42,957 bases of DNA from positions 1 through 42,957 of the forward strand of contig DBZJ01000052.1 of assembly GCA_002311635.1 (NCBI GenBank), read 5' to 3'. The stretch comes from Syntrophaceae bacterium UBA1163 (GTDB taxonomy: Bacteria; Desulfobacterota; BSN033; UBA1163). A program made the position numbers and the translations under genes. Shown piece by piece: positions 1 to 9,244 of this stretch (position 1 is the first letter of the stretch; each line of letters begins with the position of its first letter). The notes beneath the pieces were generated by a model. The model did not search any database. It had not been told where the DNA came from and saw only the letters and a program-made list of their open reading frames with translations.

Positions 1-2
1 CG

Positions 3-1409
3 AGCTTCATTCCCGAAAGCGACCTGAGGTCGTATTTTGACATTCACTATACGGAAGCGTCCCTCCTCGATATGTTCGACGATCCGTTCACTTATGGTTT
101 TATTGCAGAGAAGGATCATCAAGCAGCGGGTTACATGCGACTCTTGTTCAACCGGGATGAGGGCCGTCTCTACGTCCCTTCGCTCTATTTTCTTCCAGAC
201 TATCAGGGGCAAGGCATGGGCAGACGGCTTCTCGGTGCGGCGGAGGGTTTGGCCGGAGAAAAGGGTCTCGATCGATTCTGGATCGGCGTGATGGTAGAAA
301 ACAGGCAAGCCCTCGCCTTTTACAGGAAGACGGGCTTCCAATTTGTACGGGAAGAACCTTTCAGCATGGGAAAGACGACGGTAACCCATGTTATCGGCTA
401 TAAGAAATTAGGGAGGAGCTCGTTTCTCAGCCAGAAGATTTACGCTGCTTTCGGCGAAGGGGGAGGGGTGAAGGGGCTTCCAAAACTTTGTCTCGAACTC
501 CTCGCGGAGCAGAAAAAGGTGTGGCCCGAGCTCCGGGAAGCCTACAAGTTGCTTAAGGACGTTAGGGAGCGGGATGTCCGTTGCATAGGATTTTCCATCC
601 GCCTCCAGTACAATCCCGGAAGAATCAAGAACAGCCTGGCCGATGTAGGCGAGAAAAATGCAAACGAGCGACAATGTTTCCTCTGCCTTGATCATCTCCC
701 TGCGAGCCAGAGGGGAATTCTCTACCGAAGCGAATACTTGATCCTCTGCAATCCCATGCCTGTTTTTTCTTCTCACCTCATCGTCTCCCATTTAGACCAC
801 CGGCGCCAGGCGATTGCCGAGCATACCGATACCCTTCTTCAGCTGATGACGGATTTTGGTCCAGGCTGGACGGTCCTCTATAACGGACCCAAATGCGGCG
901 CTTCGGCGCCGGATCACCTTCATTTTCACGCAGGCCCGTCCGGGCAGATGCCGATCGAGAAGGAGATTCGCGAGGGGAAAAGACTCACTCTGATGAAACG
1001 GATCGGCGGTGTTTCCCTGTATCGTCTGAGGGACTTTGGACGGGAAGGCGTCGTCCTTGAGGGAGATGACCGGATGGCCGTGCGGGGCGCCTTCAAGAGC
1101 TATCTGAATGGACTGAAAGAGGTTCTCCTCGTTGATGAGGAGCCCATGATCAATATCGTCGGTTTCCGGAAGGGAGAGCAATGGCATCTGGTGATCTTTC
1201 CGCGTCGAAAACACCGCCCCGATATCTTTTTCAAGGAAGGGGATGCACGGGTTGTGGTCAGCCCGGGGGTGATCGATATGGCTGGACTGCTCATCACTCC
1301 TGTGGAAAGAGATTTCTACCGGCTGGATGCAGGTGCTGTGGAAGGCATTTTCGGGGAAGTATCCCTGGAAGCAGAGACTGTCAAAAGGGCCGTTGACGCA
1401 ATGAAGTGA
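3..1409 (+). CDS. GNAT acetyltransferase fused to a DUF4922 HIT-like domain (5' end outside window)
   Basis: The reading frame is open to the left edge of the window, so the true start lies upstream and the first ATG at 72 is internal. Counting from base 3, the first ~125 residues form most of a GNAT N-acetyltransferase fold, with the acetyl-CoA loop DYQGQGMGRRLL at about residue 66 and the typical NRQALAFYRKTGF segment. The remaining ~330 residues resemble DUF4922. They carry a CFLC pair (225/228), NPMPVFSSHLIVSHLDHR, and a HIT-type HLHFHA triad at about residue 305 that would bind a nucleotide phosphate. Family knowledge suggests nucleotidyl-transferase or phosphorylase chemistry for the second half; the substrate is unknown. 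It runs in the same direction as the next genes but is separated from them by about 105 bases. Confidence 0.8.
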   Translation, partial: SFIPESDLRSYFDIHYTEASLLDMFDDPFTYGFIAEKDHQAAGYMRLLFNRDEGRLYVPSLYFLPDYQGQGMGRRLLGAAEGLAGEKGLDRFWIGVMVENRQALAFYRKTGFQFVREEPFSMGKTTVTHVIGYKKLGRSSFLSQKIYAAFGEGGGVKGLPKLCLELLAEQKKVWPELREAYKLLKDVRERDVRCIGFSIRLQYNPGRIKNSLADVGEKNANERQCFLCLDHLPASQRGILYRSEYLILCNPMPVFSSHLIVSHLDHRRQAIAEHTDTLLQLMTDFGPGWTVLYNGPKCGASAPDHLHFHAGPSGQMPIEKEIREGKRLTLMKRIGGVSLYRLRDFGREGVVLEGDDRMAVRGAFKSYLNGLKEVLLVDEEPMINIVGFRKGEQWHLVIFPRRKHRPDIFFKEGDARVVVSPGVIDMAGLLITPVERDFYRLDAGAVEGIFGEVSLEAETVKRAVDAMK

Positions 1410-1514
1410 GCTCGCGAGGAGCTGAAGGTTTGAGAATTTGATTTCTTCGGTATCTTATCTTACCGTTAAGCAAATTGACAAGATCATCGGTAACCACAGC
1501 GAGAAAGGACTCTC

Positions 1515-2666
1515 ATGAAAACGGAAAAGGGTTTTAGACGCATATTGATCTGTCTTCTCATTCTGGCCTTAGCGGCGCCGCTTTCAGGGTTGGCCCAAGA
1601 CCAGCCGACAGTGAGGCAATTCAGCCAGGAAGAGCTGGATCAAATGCTGGCACCCATTGCCCTTTATCCTGACTCGCTCCTGGCCCAGATTCTGATGGCA
1701 GCTACCTATCCCCTTGAGGTTGTGCAGGCAGACCGGTGGGCAAAGGTGAATAGAAATCTCACGGGTGATCAGCTCAACAACGCCCTGGACCAGCAAGACT
1801 GGGACCCCAGTGTAAAGGCGCTGGTGCCTTTTCAACAGGTCTTGTCGATGATGGACGAAAGGTTGGAGTGGATGCAGAGCCTAGGGGATGCCTTTCTGGA
1901 TCAACAAGGCGAGGTGATGGATACAGTTCAGCGACTGAGGGCTAAGGCGCAGGCAGCAGGCAACCTGAAGGATACCGAAGAGGAGAGTGTGACTGCCGAG
2001 GACGGGGACATCGAGATCGAGCCCGCACAGCCTGACGTGGTCTATGTGCCGGTCTATGATCCGACCGAGATCTATGGCCCTTGGTGGTACCCGGCTTTCC
2101 CTCCCTTTTTCTTCCTGCCTTCTTCCGGGATGGTTATCGGTTTTCACGGTCGAATGGGTTTTGGGAGGGGCATCGGCGTGGGGAGATCCTGGGGCCATGC
2201 GTGGGGGCACTGGGATTGGAGGAATCATCACCTTAATGTAAACACCGACCGCCACATAAATATTAATCGCAACATAGACATCGCCGCTACAAATATACAA
2301 ACCACTCGGTGGCAGCATGACGCGAGCCATCGGAAGGGCATTTCCTACAGGAACGAGGCGACCCGGCAACGTTACGGCCAGTTGGCAAAGGGAGCGGAGA
2401 CCCGCCGAGACTTCCGGGGCTTTGAACCGCAGACAAGATATCAGCAGGCTCCGGTAACCACTCGCCAAAGCTTCGAACAGCCAAGAGGGACTGCTGGCTC
2501 AGTTCAAAAGAGCCTGGATCTTAGTAAGAATAAGAGTGCCTTTGGGGGTGTGGGGCGGGGAAGCGATGCACGAATGCAGAGCAACCGCGGCTTCCAAAGC
2601 CGACAGAGCATGCCTTCAAGAGGAACGAGCGGTGTGAGCAGGGGCAATGTTGGCCGTCGCCGTTAG
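1515..2666 (+). CDS. DUF3300 exported protein
   Basis: The 383-residue protein begins with a clear signal peptide (basic MKTEKGFRR, hydrophobic core LILICLLILALAAPL, then GLAQ). The DUF3300 core follows: EELDQMLAPIALYPDSLLAQ, then a region rich in WDPSVKAL and LEWMQSLGDAF. A tryptophan- and glycine-rich middle (about 180-240) and a low-complexity, basic, Gln/Ser/Arg-rich tail complete it. The protein should be periplasmic or surface-attached. Its function is unknown. An AAAGGA ribosome site precedes the ATG. It pairs with the DUF2950 gene 52 bases downstream, a recurring neighbourhood for these families, so the two are probably co-transcribed. Confidence 0.85.
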   Translation: MKTEKGFRRILICLLILALAAPLSGLAQDQPTVRQFSQEELDQMLAPIALYPDSLLAQILMAATYPLEVVQADRWAKVNRNLTGDQLNNALDQQDWDPSVKALVPFQQVLSMMDERLEWMQSLGDAFLDQQGEVMDTVQRLRAKAQAAGNLKDTEEESVTAEDGDIEIEPAQPDVVYVPVYDPTEIYGPWWYPAFPPFFFLPSSGMVIGFHGRMGFGRGIGVGRSWGHAWGHWDWRNHHLNVNTDRHININRNIDIAATNIQTTRWQHDASHRKGISYRNEATRQRYGQLAKGAETRRDFRGFEPQTRYQQAPVTTRQSFEQPRGTAGSVQKSLDLSKNKSAFGGVGRGSDARMQSNRGFQSRQSMPSRGTSGVSRGNVGRRR

Positions 2667-2718
2667 ATCTCGAGCAGACGATTTGAACATCATCAATAGT
2701 TCGACGGAGGAAAAAGCG

Positions 2719-3681
2719 ATGTTTATCAATGCAGGGAATCAAAAAAAGCATTCGATGCGCCTCTCTGTTTTTGCAATCATAGCGGGAGTGGTGATGTTAG
2801 CTGGTGTTTGTCAGAGTGCGTTTTCAGCAGAAGGGGGCCAAAGAACGTTCAAGTCTCCCGGAGAGGCTGTGGAGGCTCTGGCCAAAGCGGTCAAGGAAAA
2901 TGATACAAAGGAATTGTTGGCGATCTTCGGTTCTTCAGGGAAGGAATTAATTTTTTCCGGAGATGAGGTTGCCGACAAGACCGGAAGAGAACATTTCATC
3001 AAGGCCTTTGAGGAAATGAACAAACTGGTGAATGAGAATGACGCGAAGGTCATCCTCCATGTAGGAAATGGAGACTGGCCATTTCCAATTCCTGTTGTCA
3101 AGAAGGGTGATTCTTGGCTATTCGATACGACGGCGGGGAAGGAAGAGGTCCTCAACCGCAGAGTCGGCCGTAACGAACTTAATGCGATTCAAGTGTGCCT
3201 AGCCTACGTGGACGCCCAGCGGGAATATGCGCTGAAGGACAAGGCCAGCGGCAGGTTATTGGAATATGCCCAGAGATTGATCAGCAGGAAAGGGATGAAG
3301 GATGGCCTTTACTGGGAGGCGAAAGAGGGCGAGCCCCAGAGCCCTCTTGGCCCCTTAATGGCCAAGGCTGCCACGGAGGGGTACTCTGGTGAGAGGCCCG
3401 TTGGAAAACGAAGCCCTTACCATGGGTATTACTACAGGATTTTAAAATCCCAGGGTAAGCACGCATCAGGGGGAGAATACGATTACGTGGTCAAAGGAAA
3501 GATGATCGGCGGATTTGCCCTGGTTGCCTATCCAGCGGAATATGGCAACTCCGGGGTCATGACCCTTATCGTGAACCAGGATGGCGTCGTGTACGAGAAG
3601 AATTTGGGTAAAGATACTGAGAAGATTGCCGCAGCCATGAAGAAATTCGATCCCGACAAGACCTGGAAGAAGGCAGAATAA
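2719..3681 (+). CDS. DUF2950 exported protein
   Basis: A 320-residue protein of the DUF2950 family. An upstream GTG-type extension exists, but the ATG at 2719 is preferred because GACGGAGG lies 9 bases upstream and a good signal peptide follows (MRLSVFAIIAGVVMLAGV, cleavage near AFSAEGG). The mature part starts with FKSPGEAVEALAKAVKENDTKEL, followed by the family's GDWPFPIPVVKKGDSWLFDT and the C-terminal YPAEYGNSGVMTLIVNQDGVVY segment. It is predicted periplasmic. No enzymatic motif is visible and the role is unknown; the tight link to the DUF3300 gene suggests a shared envelope job. Confidence 0.85.
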   Translation: MFINAGNQKKHSMRLSVFAIIAGVVMLAGVCQSAFSAEGGQRTFKSPGEAVEALAKAVKENDTKELLAIFGSSGKELIFSGDEVADKTGREHFIKAFEEMNKLVNENDAKVILHVGNGDWPFPIPVVKKGDSWLFDTTAGKEEVLNRRVGRNELNAIQVCLAYVDAQREYALKDKASGRLLEYAQRLISRKGMKDGLYWEAKEGEPQSPLGPLMAKAATEGYSGERPVGKRSPYHGYYYRILKSQGKHASGGEYDYVVKGKMIGGFALVAYPAEYGNSGVMTLIVNQDGVVYEKNLGKDTEKIAAAMKKFDPDKTWKKAE

Positions 3682-3855
3682 ATTTTTCGAGTGACATTCT
3701 ATTTCAACTCTGACCCGCTCCAATCAACGTCTGTTCTCTGATAACTCAGGCACCTCTACAAGGTTTATTAAAACCGCACCTGAAAGCGCCGCCACGCCTG
3801 CCCTGTACCCTGGCCTGTCCGATTTCGCCGGGATAGACAGGAACTTTGCCGTTCC

Positions 3856-3884
3856 TTGATTCTTGGGACCAGTTTTAGTATAGT
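3856..3884 (+). promoter_or_regulatory. sigma-70-like promoter for the zinc-ribbon-recG pair
   Basis: TTGATT (3856-3861) and TATAGT (3879-3884) are separated by 17 bases. The site is 42 bases upstream of the small zinc-ribbon gene, in a 245-base gap that otherwise holds no recognisable element. Sequence match only. Confidence 0.5.
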
Positions 3885-3926
3885 CTTGAGAAAATCGAGT
3901 TGGAAGCTGTAGGTTAAACGTTTTCA

Positions 3927-4166
3927 ATGAAAGGAAGAAATAAAGGTTTTAAGAAGACGGAATTGACTGAAAAGGTAATTCAGAAGTTTTCCTATCGTTG
4001 TCCCTATTGCGATCAACCCGTCTCCTACGACGAATTCGATTTGAAGGTGGGCGAGAATAAGATCCAATGTCTCTCCTGTAAAAAGATTTACATCAAAATA
4101 GTAGCGGCCCCATTCACCGGCGGCAGACACAAATCCCGTCCGGGCAAGGCCGGAACACCCCGTTAG
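3927..4166 (+). CDS. small zinc-ribbon protein
   Basis: A 79-residue basic protein with two CxxC knuckles (CPYC at about residue 27 and CLSC at about 51), spaced as in a zinc ribbon. The flanks are Lys/Arg-rich. No catalytic domain is visible; nucleic-acid or protein binding is only an inference. It lies 12 bases upstream of recG on the same strand behind a plausible promoter, so the two are probably co-transcribed. The ribosome site is weak, and the start was chosen as the only ATG before the first CxxC. Confidence 0.6.
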   Translation: MKGRNKGFKKTELTEKVIQKFSYRCPYCDQPVSYDEFDLKVGENKIQCLSCKKIYIKIVAAPFTGGRHKSRPGKAGTPR

Positions 4167-4178
4167 TACGAATTATAG

Positions 4179-6311
4179 ATGAATCGTTCCCAGCCCGGGC
4201 ATTTTCGGAATCGTCTCCTCACCCCCATTCAGTATGTAAAGGGGGTTGGGCCCAGGCTCGCCAAGCTCTTTGAGAAAAAAGGGATTCTGACGGTTGAGGA
4301 CGCCCTCTACTTTCTGCCGCGGTGCTACGAAGACCGAAGCAACCTGAAAAAGATCTCCGAGCTCAAAGCAGGAAGAAAGGAGACAGGCCTCGGTGAGGTG
4401 CTGCTGTCGGGGGTGGCCTTTTATCAGGGCAGGAAGAGGAGAGTCTTTGAGGCCGTGGTGGGGGACGGGAGCGGTACGATCACATTGAAGTGGTTTCATG
4501 GCAACGAGAGATATCTCAGGGAGCGGTTCAAAAAGGGCCGCCAATTGATCTTCTCGGGTGAGGTGAGGTGGTTCAATTATCAGAGAGAGATTCATCATCC
4601 CGACGTTGAGATTGTGGATGGCGATGTTGAGAAGGATTATCTCAACTTCAAACGGATCGTTCCCATCTATTCCGAGACAGAAGGACTTTATCAGAGAACT
4701 TTGAGAAGGTTGATGAAGACCATCTTGGACGGGTATGGGGATGAGCTTTCAAGCCCCATCCCGCCAGAGATTGTGGAGCGACAAGACCTGATTGATTTTT
4801 CGGAAGCTTTCCGAAAGGTCCATTTCCCTCCCGAGGGCGAGCCCGTTGAAGCCCTCAATCTCCAGCGCTCAGACGCCCACCGACGGATCGTCTTCGATGA
4901 ATTTTTTTTCCTGGAGCTCGGCATGGCATTGAAGAAGAGAGGGGTGGCGTTGGAGACAGGGCTCTCTTTCAAAACCGACGGCGTCTTGGTCCAGAATTTA
5001 TTAAATCTTCTTTCTTTCAAGTTAACCAGCGCTCAGGAGAGGGCTTTGGCCGAGATCAAGGAAGACCTGGAAAGACCGCACCCCATGAACCGACTGATCC
5101 AGGGAGACGTGGGGAGCGGAAAGACAGTGGTCGCGCTCTTAACCTGTCTGGAGGTCATACAATGTGGTTATCAAGCTGCCATCATGGCCCCCACCGAGGT
5201 TTTAGCCGAACAACACTTTCTCAACCTCCACCGTTGGGTGGAGCCCTTAGGGGTGAAAGTGGCTTTGCTCACCAGCAGCGTCAAAGGTTCGGAGAGAGAA
5301 GAGCTATATCGCAGCATTGGAAACGGAGATATCCACTTGGTGATCGGAACGCATGCGGTGATCCAGGAGGCGGTCGAGTTCCGCCGGCTGGGCCTGGCCA
5401 TCATTGATGAGCAGCACAAATTCGGCGTGGTTCAAAGAGGGCTTCTGAAAAAAAAGGGGGGAAACCCTGACGTTCTCGTCATGACGGCGACTCCGATCCC
5501 GAGGACTCTCGCCATGACCATTTACGGGGACCTTGATGTTTCACTCATCGACGAGATGCCGCCCGGAAGGGTGCCTGTTGAGACCAAGGTCTTTCCCGAA
5601 CCCGCGAGGGCCAAGGTTTATCGTATCGTCGAGGAGGAGGTGCAGAAAGGTCGCCAGGCTTTCATCGTCTATCCATTGGTAGAGGAGTCTGAGAAATTGG
5701 ACCTCAGGGATGCGACAAGAATGGCCGAACACCTTCAGAAAGAAGTCTTCCCCGAGTTCCGGATCGGCCTGCTCCACGGCAGGATGAAGAGCGACGAGAA
5801 AGAGGCCATCATGATGGAGGTTAAGGAAGGAAGGATTCAGATCCTCGTGGCCACGACCGTGATCGAGGTGGGAATCGATATTCCCAACGCCTCTGTGATG
5901 GTGGTAGAGCATGCAGAACGTTTCGGCCTCTCTCAACTCCATCAGTTGCGGGGGAGAATTGGCCGGGGACGTTATCCCTCCAAGTGCATTTTACTGGCCC
6001 AATACCGGTCTTCCGAGGAAGCAAGAGTTCGCCTCCGAGCCATGGAGAAAACGACCGATGGATTTAAGATTGCCGAGGAAGATTTGACTCTCAGGGGGCC
6101 AGGAGAATTCTTTGGCATACGGCAATCGGGATTGCCGGATTTCAGGGTGGCCCATATCATCCGGGATACCCCCATTTTGATCGAGGCAAGGAAGGAGGCC
6201 TTTCGGCTCATTCAAGAGGACCCAGAGCTGGTTCTGCCTTCACATGCAGGCGTGAGGAACATTCTGACCAGGCGATGGAAGGGAAGAATGGAACTGGCCG
6301 CCATCGGCTGA
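4179..6311 (+). CDS. recG: ATP-dependent DNA helicase RecG
   Basis: RecG remodels stalled replication forks and branched DNA. The 710-residue protein has the family's N-terminal helix-hairpin and OB-fold wedge (TPIQYVKGVGPRLAKLFEKKGI, then GEVLLSGVAFYQGRKRR). The superfamily 2 helicase motifs follow: Walker A GDVGSGKT at 309-316, DEQH at 410-413, TATPIPRTLA, and in the C-terminal half ATTVIEVGIDIPNA and HQLRGRIGRG. The TRG-like tail (LRGPGEFFGIRQSGLPDF) is also present. Length is close to the usual 690-710. It follows the zinc-ribbon gene by 12 bases. Confidence 0.97.
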   Translation: MNRSQPGHFRNRLLTPIQYVKGVGPRLAKLFEKKGILTVEDALYFLPRCYEDRSNLKKISELKAGRKETGLGEVLLSGVAFYQGRKRRVFEAVVGDGSGTITLKWFHGNERYLRERFKKGRQLIFSGEVRWFNYQREIHHPDVEIVDGDVEKDYLNFKRIVPIYSETEGLYQRTLRRLMKTILDGYGDELSSPIPPEIVERQDLIDFSEAFRKVHFPPEGEPVEALNLQRSDAHRRIVFDEFFFLELGMALKKRGVALETGLSFKTDGVLVQNLLNLLSFKLTSAQERALAEIKEDLERPHPMNRLIQGDVGSGKTVVALLTCLEVIQCGYQAAIMAPTEVLAEQHFLNLHRWVEPLGVKVALLTSSVKGSEREELYRSIGNGDIHLVIGTHAVIQEAVEFRRLGLAIIDEQHKFGVVQRGLLKKKGGNPDVLVMTATPIPRTLAMTIYGDLDVSLIDEMPPGRVPVETKVFPEPARAKVYRIVEEEVQKGRQAFIVYPLVEESEKLDLRDATRMAEHLQKEVFPEFRIGLLHGRMKSDEKEAIMMEVKEGRIQILVATTVIEVGIDIPNASVMVVEHAERFGLSQLHQLRGRIGRGRYPSKCILLAQYRSSEEARVRLRAMEKTTDGFKIAEEDLTLRGPGEFFGIRQSGLPDFRVAHIIRDTPILIEARKEAFRLIQEDPELVLPSHAGVRNILTRRWKGRMELAAIG

Positions 6312-6426
6312 AATCCATTGAAAACAAAGGGAAAGTATGTTAATCGTGGATGAGGAATTCCCTCTTCTCCCGGCTTTGCGGGGGATTGGGGGGTGGACAC
6401 GCAGGTTGCATTGAGAGGAAATCACT

Positions 6427-7626
6427 ATGTCACTGTTTCATCCAGAGGGGTCGGGATTTCATCGAATGGAAAGGCTCCCCCCTTATATCTTCGGGATTGT
6501 CAATCAATTGAAGATGGAGGCGAGACGAAGGGGAGAAGATATCATTGACCTGGGCATGGGAAACCCGGACCTACCCACGCCCAGCCACATCGTTAATAAG
6601 CTGGTCGACGCCGTAAAAAATCCGAGGAACCATCGGTACTCTGCATCGAAAGGGATTTACAAATTAAGGTGTGCCATCACCGATTGGTACCGAAGACGTT
6701 ACGATGTCGATCTCGACGCAGAGACTGAGAGTGTGGTCACCATCGGCGCCAAAGAAGGGCTCGGACATCTGGCTTTGGCGACCCTGGGTCCCGGAGATGT
6801 TGTCCTCGTTCCGGACCCAACCTATCCCATCCATGCCTATTCGGTCGTGATTGCAGGAGGGGATCTGCGTTCCGTCCCCTTGATCGGGGGAGGGGATTTT
6901 TTTCAAAGGTTATTGGCGGCAACCAAACAGTCGTGGCCCCATCCCAAGATGATCATTGTGAGTTTCCCCCATAATCCGACCACCGCTGTGGTGGACCTCA
7001 ATTTCTTCGAGGACCTCGTGGCTTTTGCGAAAGAGCATCAACTGATGATCGTTCACGATTTAGCCTATGGGGATATCGTCTTCGATGGATACAAGGCGCC
7101 GAGCCTGCTTCAGGTTAAAGGAGCAAAGGATGTGGGGGTAGAGTTCTTTTCTCTTTCCAAAAGTTACAATATGCCCGGCTGGCGCTTGGGTTTTGCAGTA
7201 GGAAATGCGGAGATGCTGGCTGCCTTAGCAAGGCTGAAGAGCTATTTGGATTACGGAGTCTTTCAACCCATTCAAATTGCCGGCATCATTGCCCTCAATG
7301 AAGATCAGGATTGTGTTCGTAAGACCGTTGAGGAGTATCGGAAGAGGAGGGATACGCTCATCAATGGACTGAAACGAGTGGGCTGGGAGATTGAAAAGCC
7401 GAAGGGAACGATGTTTGTTTGGGCAGAGATTCCAAAACCTCTGAAAAAGATGGGATCGATTGACTTTTCCAAGCTCTTATTAAGAGAAGGAAAAGTGGCT
7501 GTTTCCCCGGGAATCGGTTTCGGTGAATATGGAGAGGGTTTTGTGAGGTTTGCATTAGTAGAAAATGAGGCCCGCATCAAACAGGCGGTCAAGGGGATTC
7601 AAAAAGTTCTGAAAGAAGGCGTATAA
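6427..7626 (+). CDS. class I aminotransferase, AlaC / LL-diaminopimelate aminotransferase-like
   Basis: A 399-residue PLP-dependent fold-type I aminotransferase. Visible landmarks are [12 protein letters not shown] near the N-terminus, [21 protein letters not shown], the NxxY-type loop [12 protein letters not shown], and the PLP lysine in [12 protein letters not shown] (Lys245). It ends with the [16 protein letters not shown] segment. Close relatives are annotated as glutamate-pyruvate transaminase (AlaC) or diaminopimelate/aspartate aminotransferase; the position just upstream of hom fits aspartate-family amino-acid metabolism but does not fix the substrate. AGAGGAAA lies 6 bases before the ATG. 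Confidence 0.85.
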   Translation: MSLFHPEGSGFHRMERLPPYIFGIVNQLKMEARRRGEDIIDLGMGNPDLPTPSHIVNKLVDAVKNPRNHRYSASKGIYKLRCAITDWYRRRYDVDLDAETESVVTIGAKEGLGHLALATLGPGDVVLVPDPTYPIHAYSVVIAGGDLRSVPLIGGGDFFQRLLAATKQSWPHPKMIIVSFPHNPTTAVVDLNFFEDLVAFAKEHQLMIVHDLAYGDIVFDGYKAPSLLQVKGAKDVGVEFFSLSKSYNMPGWRLGFAVGNAEMLAALARLKSYLDYGVFQPIQIAGIIALNEDQDCVRKTVEEYRKRRDTLINGLKRVGWEIEKPKGTMFVWAEIPKPLKKMGSIDFSKLLLREGKVAVSPGIGFGEYGEGFVRFALVENEARIKQAVKGIQKVLKEGV

Positions 7627-7643
7627 GAATAAATTTCAAATGA

Positions 7644-7785
7644 CAAAGTTCAAAGTTCAAATGAAATCCGAATAACCCCATCTCCCCCCCGAGAGGAGGG
7701 GCCGAGGGGGAGGGGGGTTTGGAATTTTGAATCTTGGCTATTGGAATTTGTTTGGGATTTGATGTTTGGAAATTGGTGCTTGTTA
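7644..7785 (+). repeat. intergenic period-7 repeats around a G+C-rich hairpin
   Basis: The 218-base gap between the aminotransferase gene and hom is mostly repeat. The left block is CAAAGTT CAAAGTT CAAATGA (7644-7664). The right block (about 7718-7785) is a longer degenerate series of seven-base units centred on TGGAAT/TTGAAT. Between them, 7674-7719 can fold into a C-rich/G-rich stem: AACCCC (7674-7679) pairs with GGGGTT (7714-7719), and CTCCCCC (7682-7688) pairs with GGGGGAG (7706-7712). No T-run follows, so it is not a classical terminator. Confidence 0.7.
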
Positions 7786-7844
7786 CCACCCATTTTGCGG
7801 TGCGGGCATCGGTTGATTCTTAGGTTGATCAAGGGAAGGGGATC

Positions 7845-9158
7845 ATGAAAGAGATCAAGGTGGGTCTGATCGGCTTCGGGACAGTGGGCACTGGCGTTGT
7901 AACCATTCTGCAGAAGAATTCAAAGCTGATCGAGAGGCGTATGGGCGCCAGGCTCATTTTAAAGCGAATTGCCGACATCGATTTAAAGACGGATCGCGGA
8001 GTAAAGTTAAAGTCGGGTGTCCTCACTCGGAGAGCCGAGGATGTGATCAGGGATCCTGAAATCGATATTATCATGGAATTAATCGGAGGCGCTGAGCCAG
8101 CGAAAACTTTTATTCTACAAGCCATTCGGAACAAGAAACATATCGTCACCGCCAACAAAGCGCTTCTTGCTCTTCACGGAGACGAGATCTTCAGGGAGGC
8201 CCATCGTTACGGCGTGGATGTCAACTTTGAAGCCTCAGTCGGTGGAGGCATCCCCCTCATTCGGTCGATCAAGGAAGGTTTGGTTGCCAATCGAATCCGC
8301 TCGATCTTCGGAATTCTTAATGGGACTTCCAACTATATCCTTTCCAAGATGACGGATGAGGGAGGAAATTTCAAGGAAGTCCTAAGGGAAGCCCAGGAGA
8401 AGGGATATGCGGAGGCGGATCCAACCTATGATGTTGAGGGGGTTGATGCGGCTCACAAGCTGGCCATTCTGATCCGCCTTGCCTTTGGAACCCCTCTCCG
8501 ATTTAAGGAGGTATTCATCGGAGGGATATCGGAGATCACGCCTCTGGATATTCAATTCAGTCGGGAATTTGGATATCGTATTAAGCTCCTGGCCATCGCT
8601 AAAATGGAGAAGGGCAAGATAGAAGCTCGTGTCCATCCCACGATGATTCCTGAAGGACACTTGCTTTCAACGGTGGACGGGGTTTTCAATGCGATTTATA
8701 TTAAAGGGGATGCCGTTGGCCCGGCGCTCTTCTACGGCCAGGGGGCAGGACAGATGCCCACTGGCAGTGCCGTGGTAAGCGATCTGGTCGAATTAGGGAG
8801 GAATGTCCTGACCCAAGCCTCCGGACAGCGGGTGCCACTGCTCTCTTTTCAGGAATGGGCCATAGAAGAAATTCCTCTGAAGAAGATGGATGATGTTGTG
8901 ATGCCTTTCTACATGAGGTTTTCGGCATTGGACCGGCCCAGAGTGCTTTCTAAGATTTCTGGGATCTTGGGAAAGAACGATATCAGCATCTCTGCCGTGA
9001 TTCAGAAGGGAAGGCAGGTCAATGGTGCGGTGCCCGTTGTCATGATGACCCATGAAGCCAAAGAGAAGAATGTTCATCGGGCCCTGGGGGAGATTAACCG
9101 GTTGGGTGTGATTTTGGGAAAAACGGTGTATATTCGAGTCGAGAATGAATTAGAATGA
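7845..9158 (+). CDS. hom: homoserine dehydrogenase
   Basis: Reduces aspartate semialdehyde to homoserine with NAD(P)H, the branch point to threonine and methionine. The 437-residue protein has a Rossmann start GLIGFGTVGTGVV, the catalytic-domain segments VTANKALLA and VGGGIPLIRSIKEGL, the signature LNGTSNYILSKM, and EGVDAAHKLAILIRLAFG. A C-terminal ACT domain (about 350-437, from YMRFSALDRPRVLSKI) is the usual site of feedback control by threonine. It lies between the aminotransferase gene and thrC. GGAAGGGG precedes the ATG. Confidence 0.97.
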   Translation: MKEIKVGLIGFGTVGTGVVTILQKNSKLIERRMGARLILKRIADIDLKTDRGVKLKSGVLTRRAEDVIRDPEIDIIMELIGGAEPAKTFILQAIRNKKHIVTANKALLALHGDEIFREAHRYGVDVNFEASVGGGIPLIRSIKEGLVANRIRSIFGILNGTSNYILSKMTDEGGNFKEVLREAQEKGYAEADPTYDVEGVDAAHKLAILIRLAFGTPLRFKEVFIGGISEITPLDIQFSREFGYRIKLLAIAKMEKGKIEARVHPTMIPEGHLLSTVDGVFNAIYIKGDAVGPALFYGQGAGQMPTGSAVVSDLVELGRNVLTQASGQRVPLLSFQEWAIEEIPLKKMDDVVMPFYMRFSALDRPRVLSKISGILGKNDISISAVIQKGRQVNGAVPVVMMTHEAKEKNVHRALGEINRLGVILGKTVYIRVENELE

Positions 9159-9166
9159 TGACATTG

Positions 9167-9234
9167 CAGATTTCAAATCGCAGATTTCAGGTTGGAGAGT
9201 TCAATTTGAAATATGAAATCTGAAATTTGAAATT
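9167..9234 (+). repeat. period-7 inverted repeat between hom and thrC
   Basis: The left arm reads CAGATTT CAAATCG CAGATTT (9167-9187). The right arm reads TGAAATA TGAAATC TGAAATT TGAAATT (9207-9234), four consecutive seven-base units. CAGATTTCA on the left is the reverse complement of TGAAATCTG on the right, so the gap can form a hairpin. It ends immediately before the GGGG ribosome site of thrC. Confidence 0.75.
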
Positions 9235-9244
9235 GGGGTCAACT

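Noticed and set aside
6395..6410. Sigma-54-like GGACACGCAGGTTGCA before the aminotransferase gene
   Set aside because: The invariant GG at -24 is GA, and the implied start of transcription would fall about 5 bases before the ATG, leaving no room for the ribosome site.
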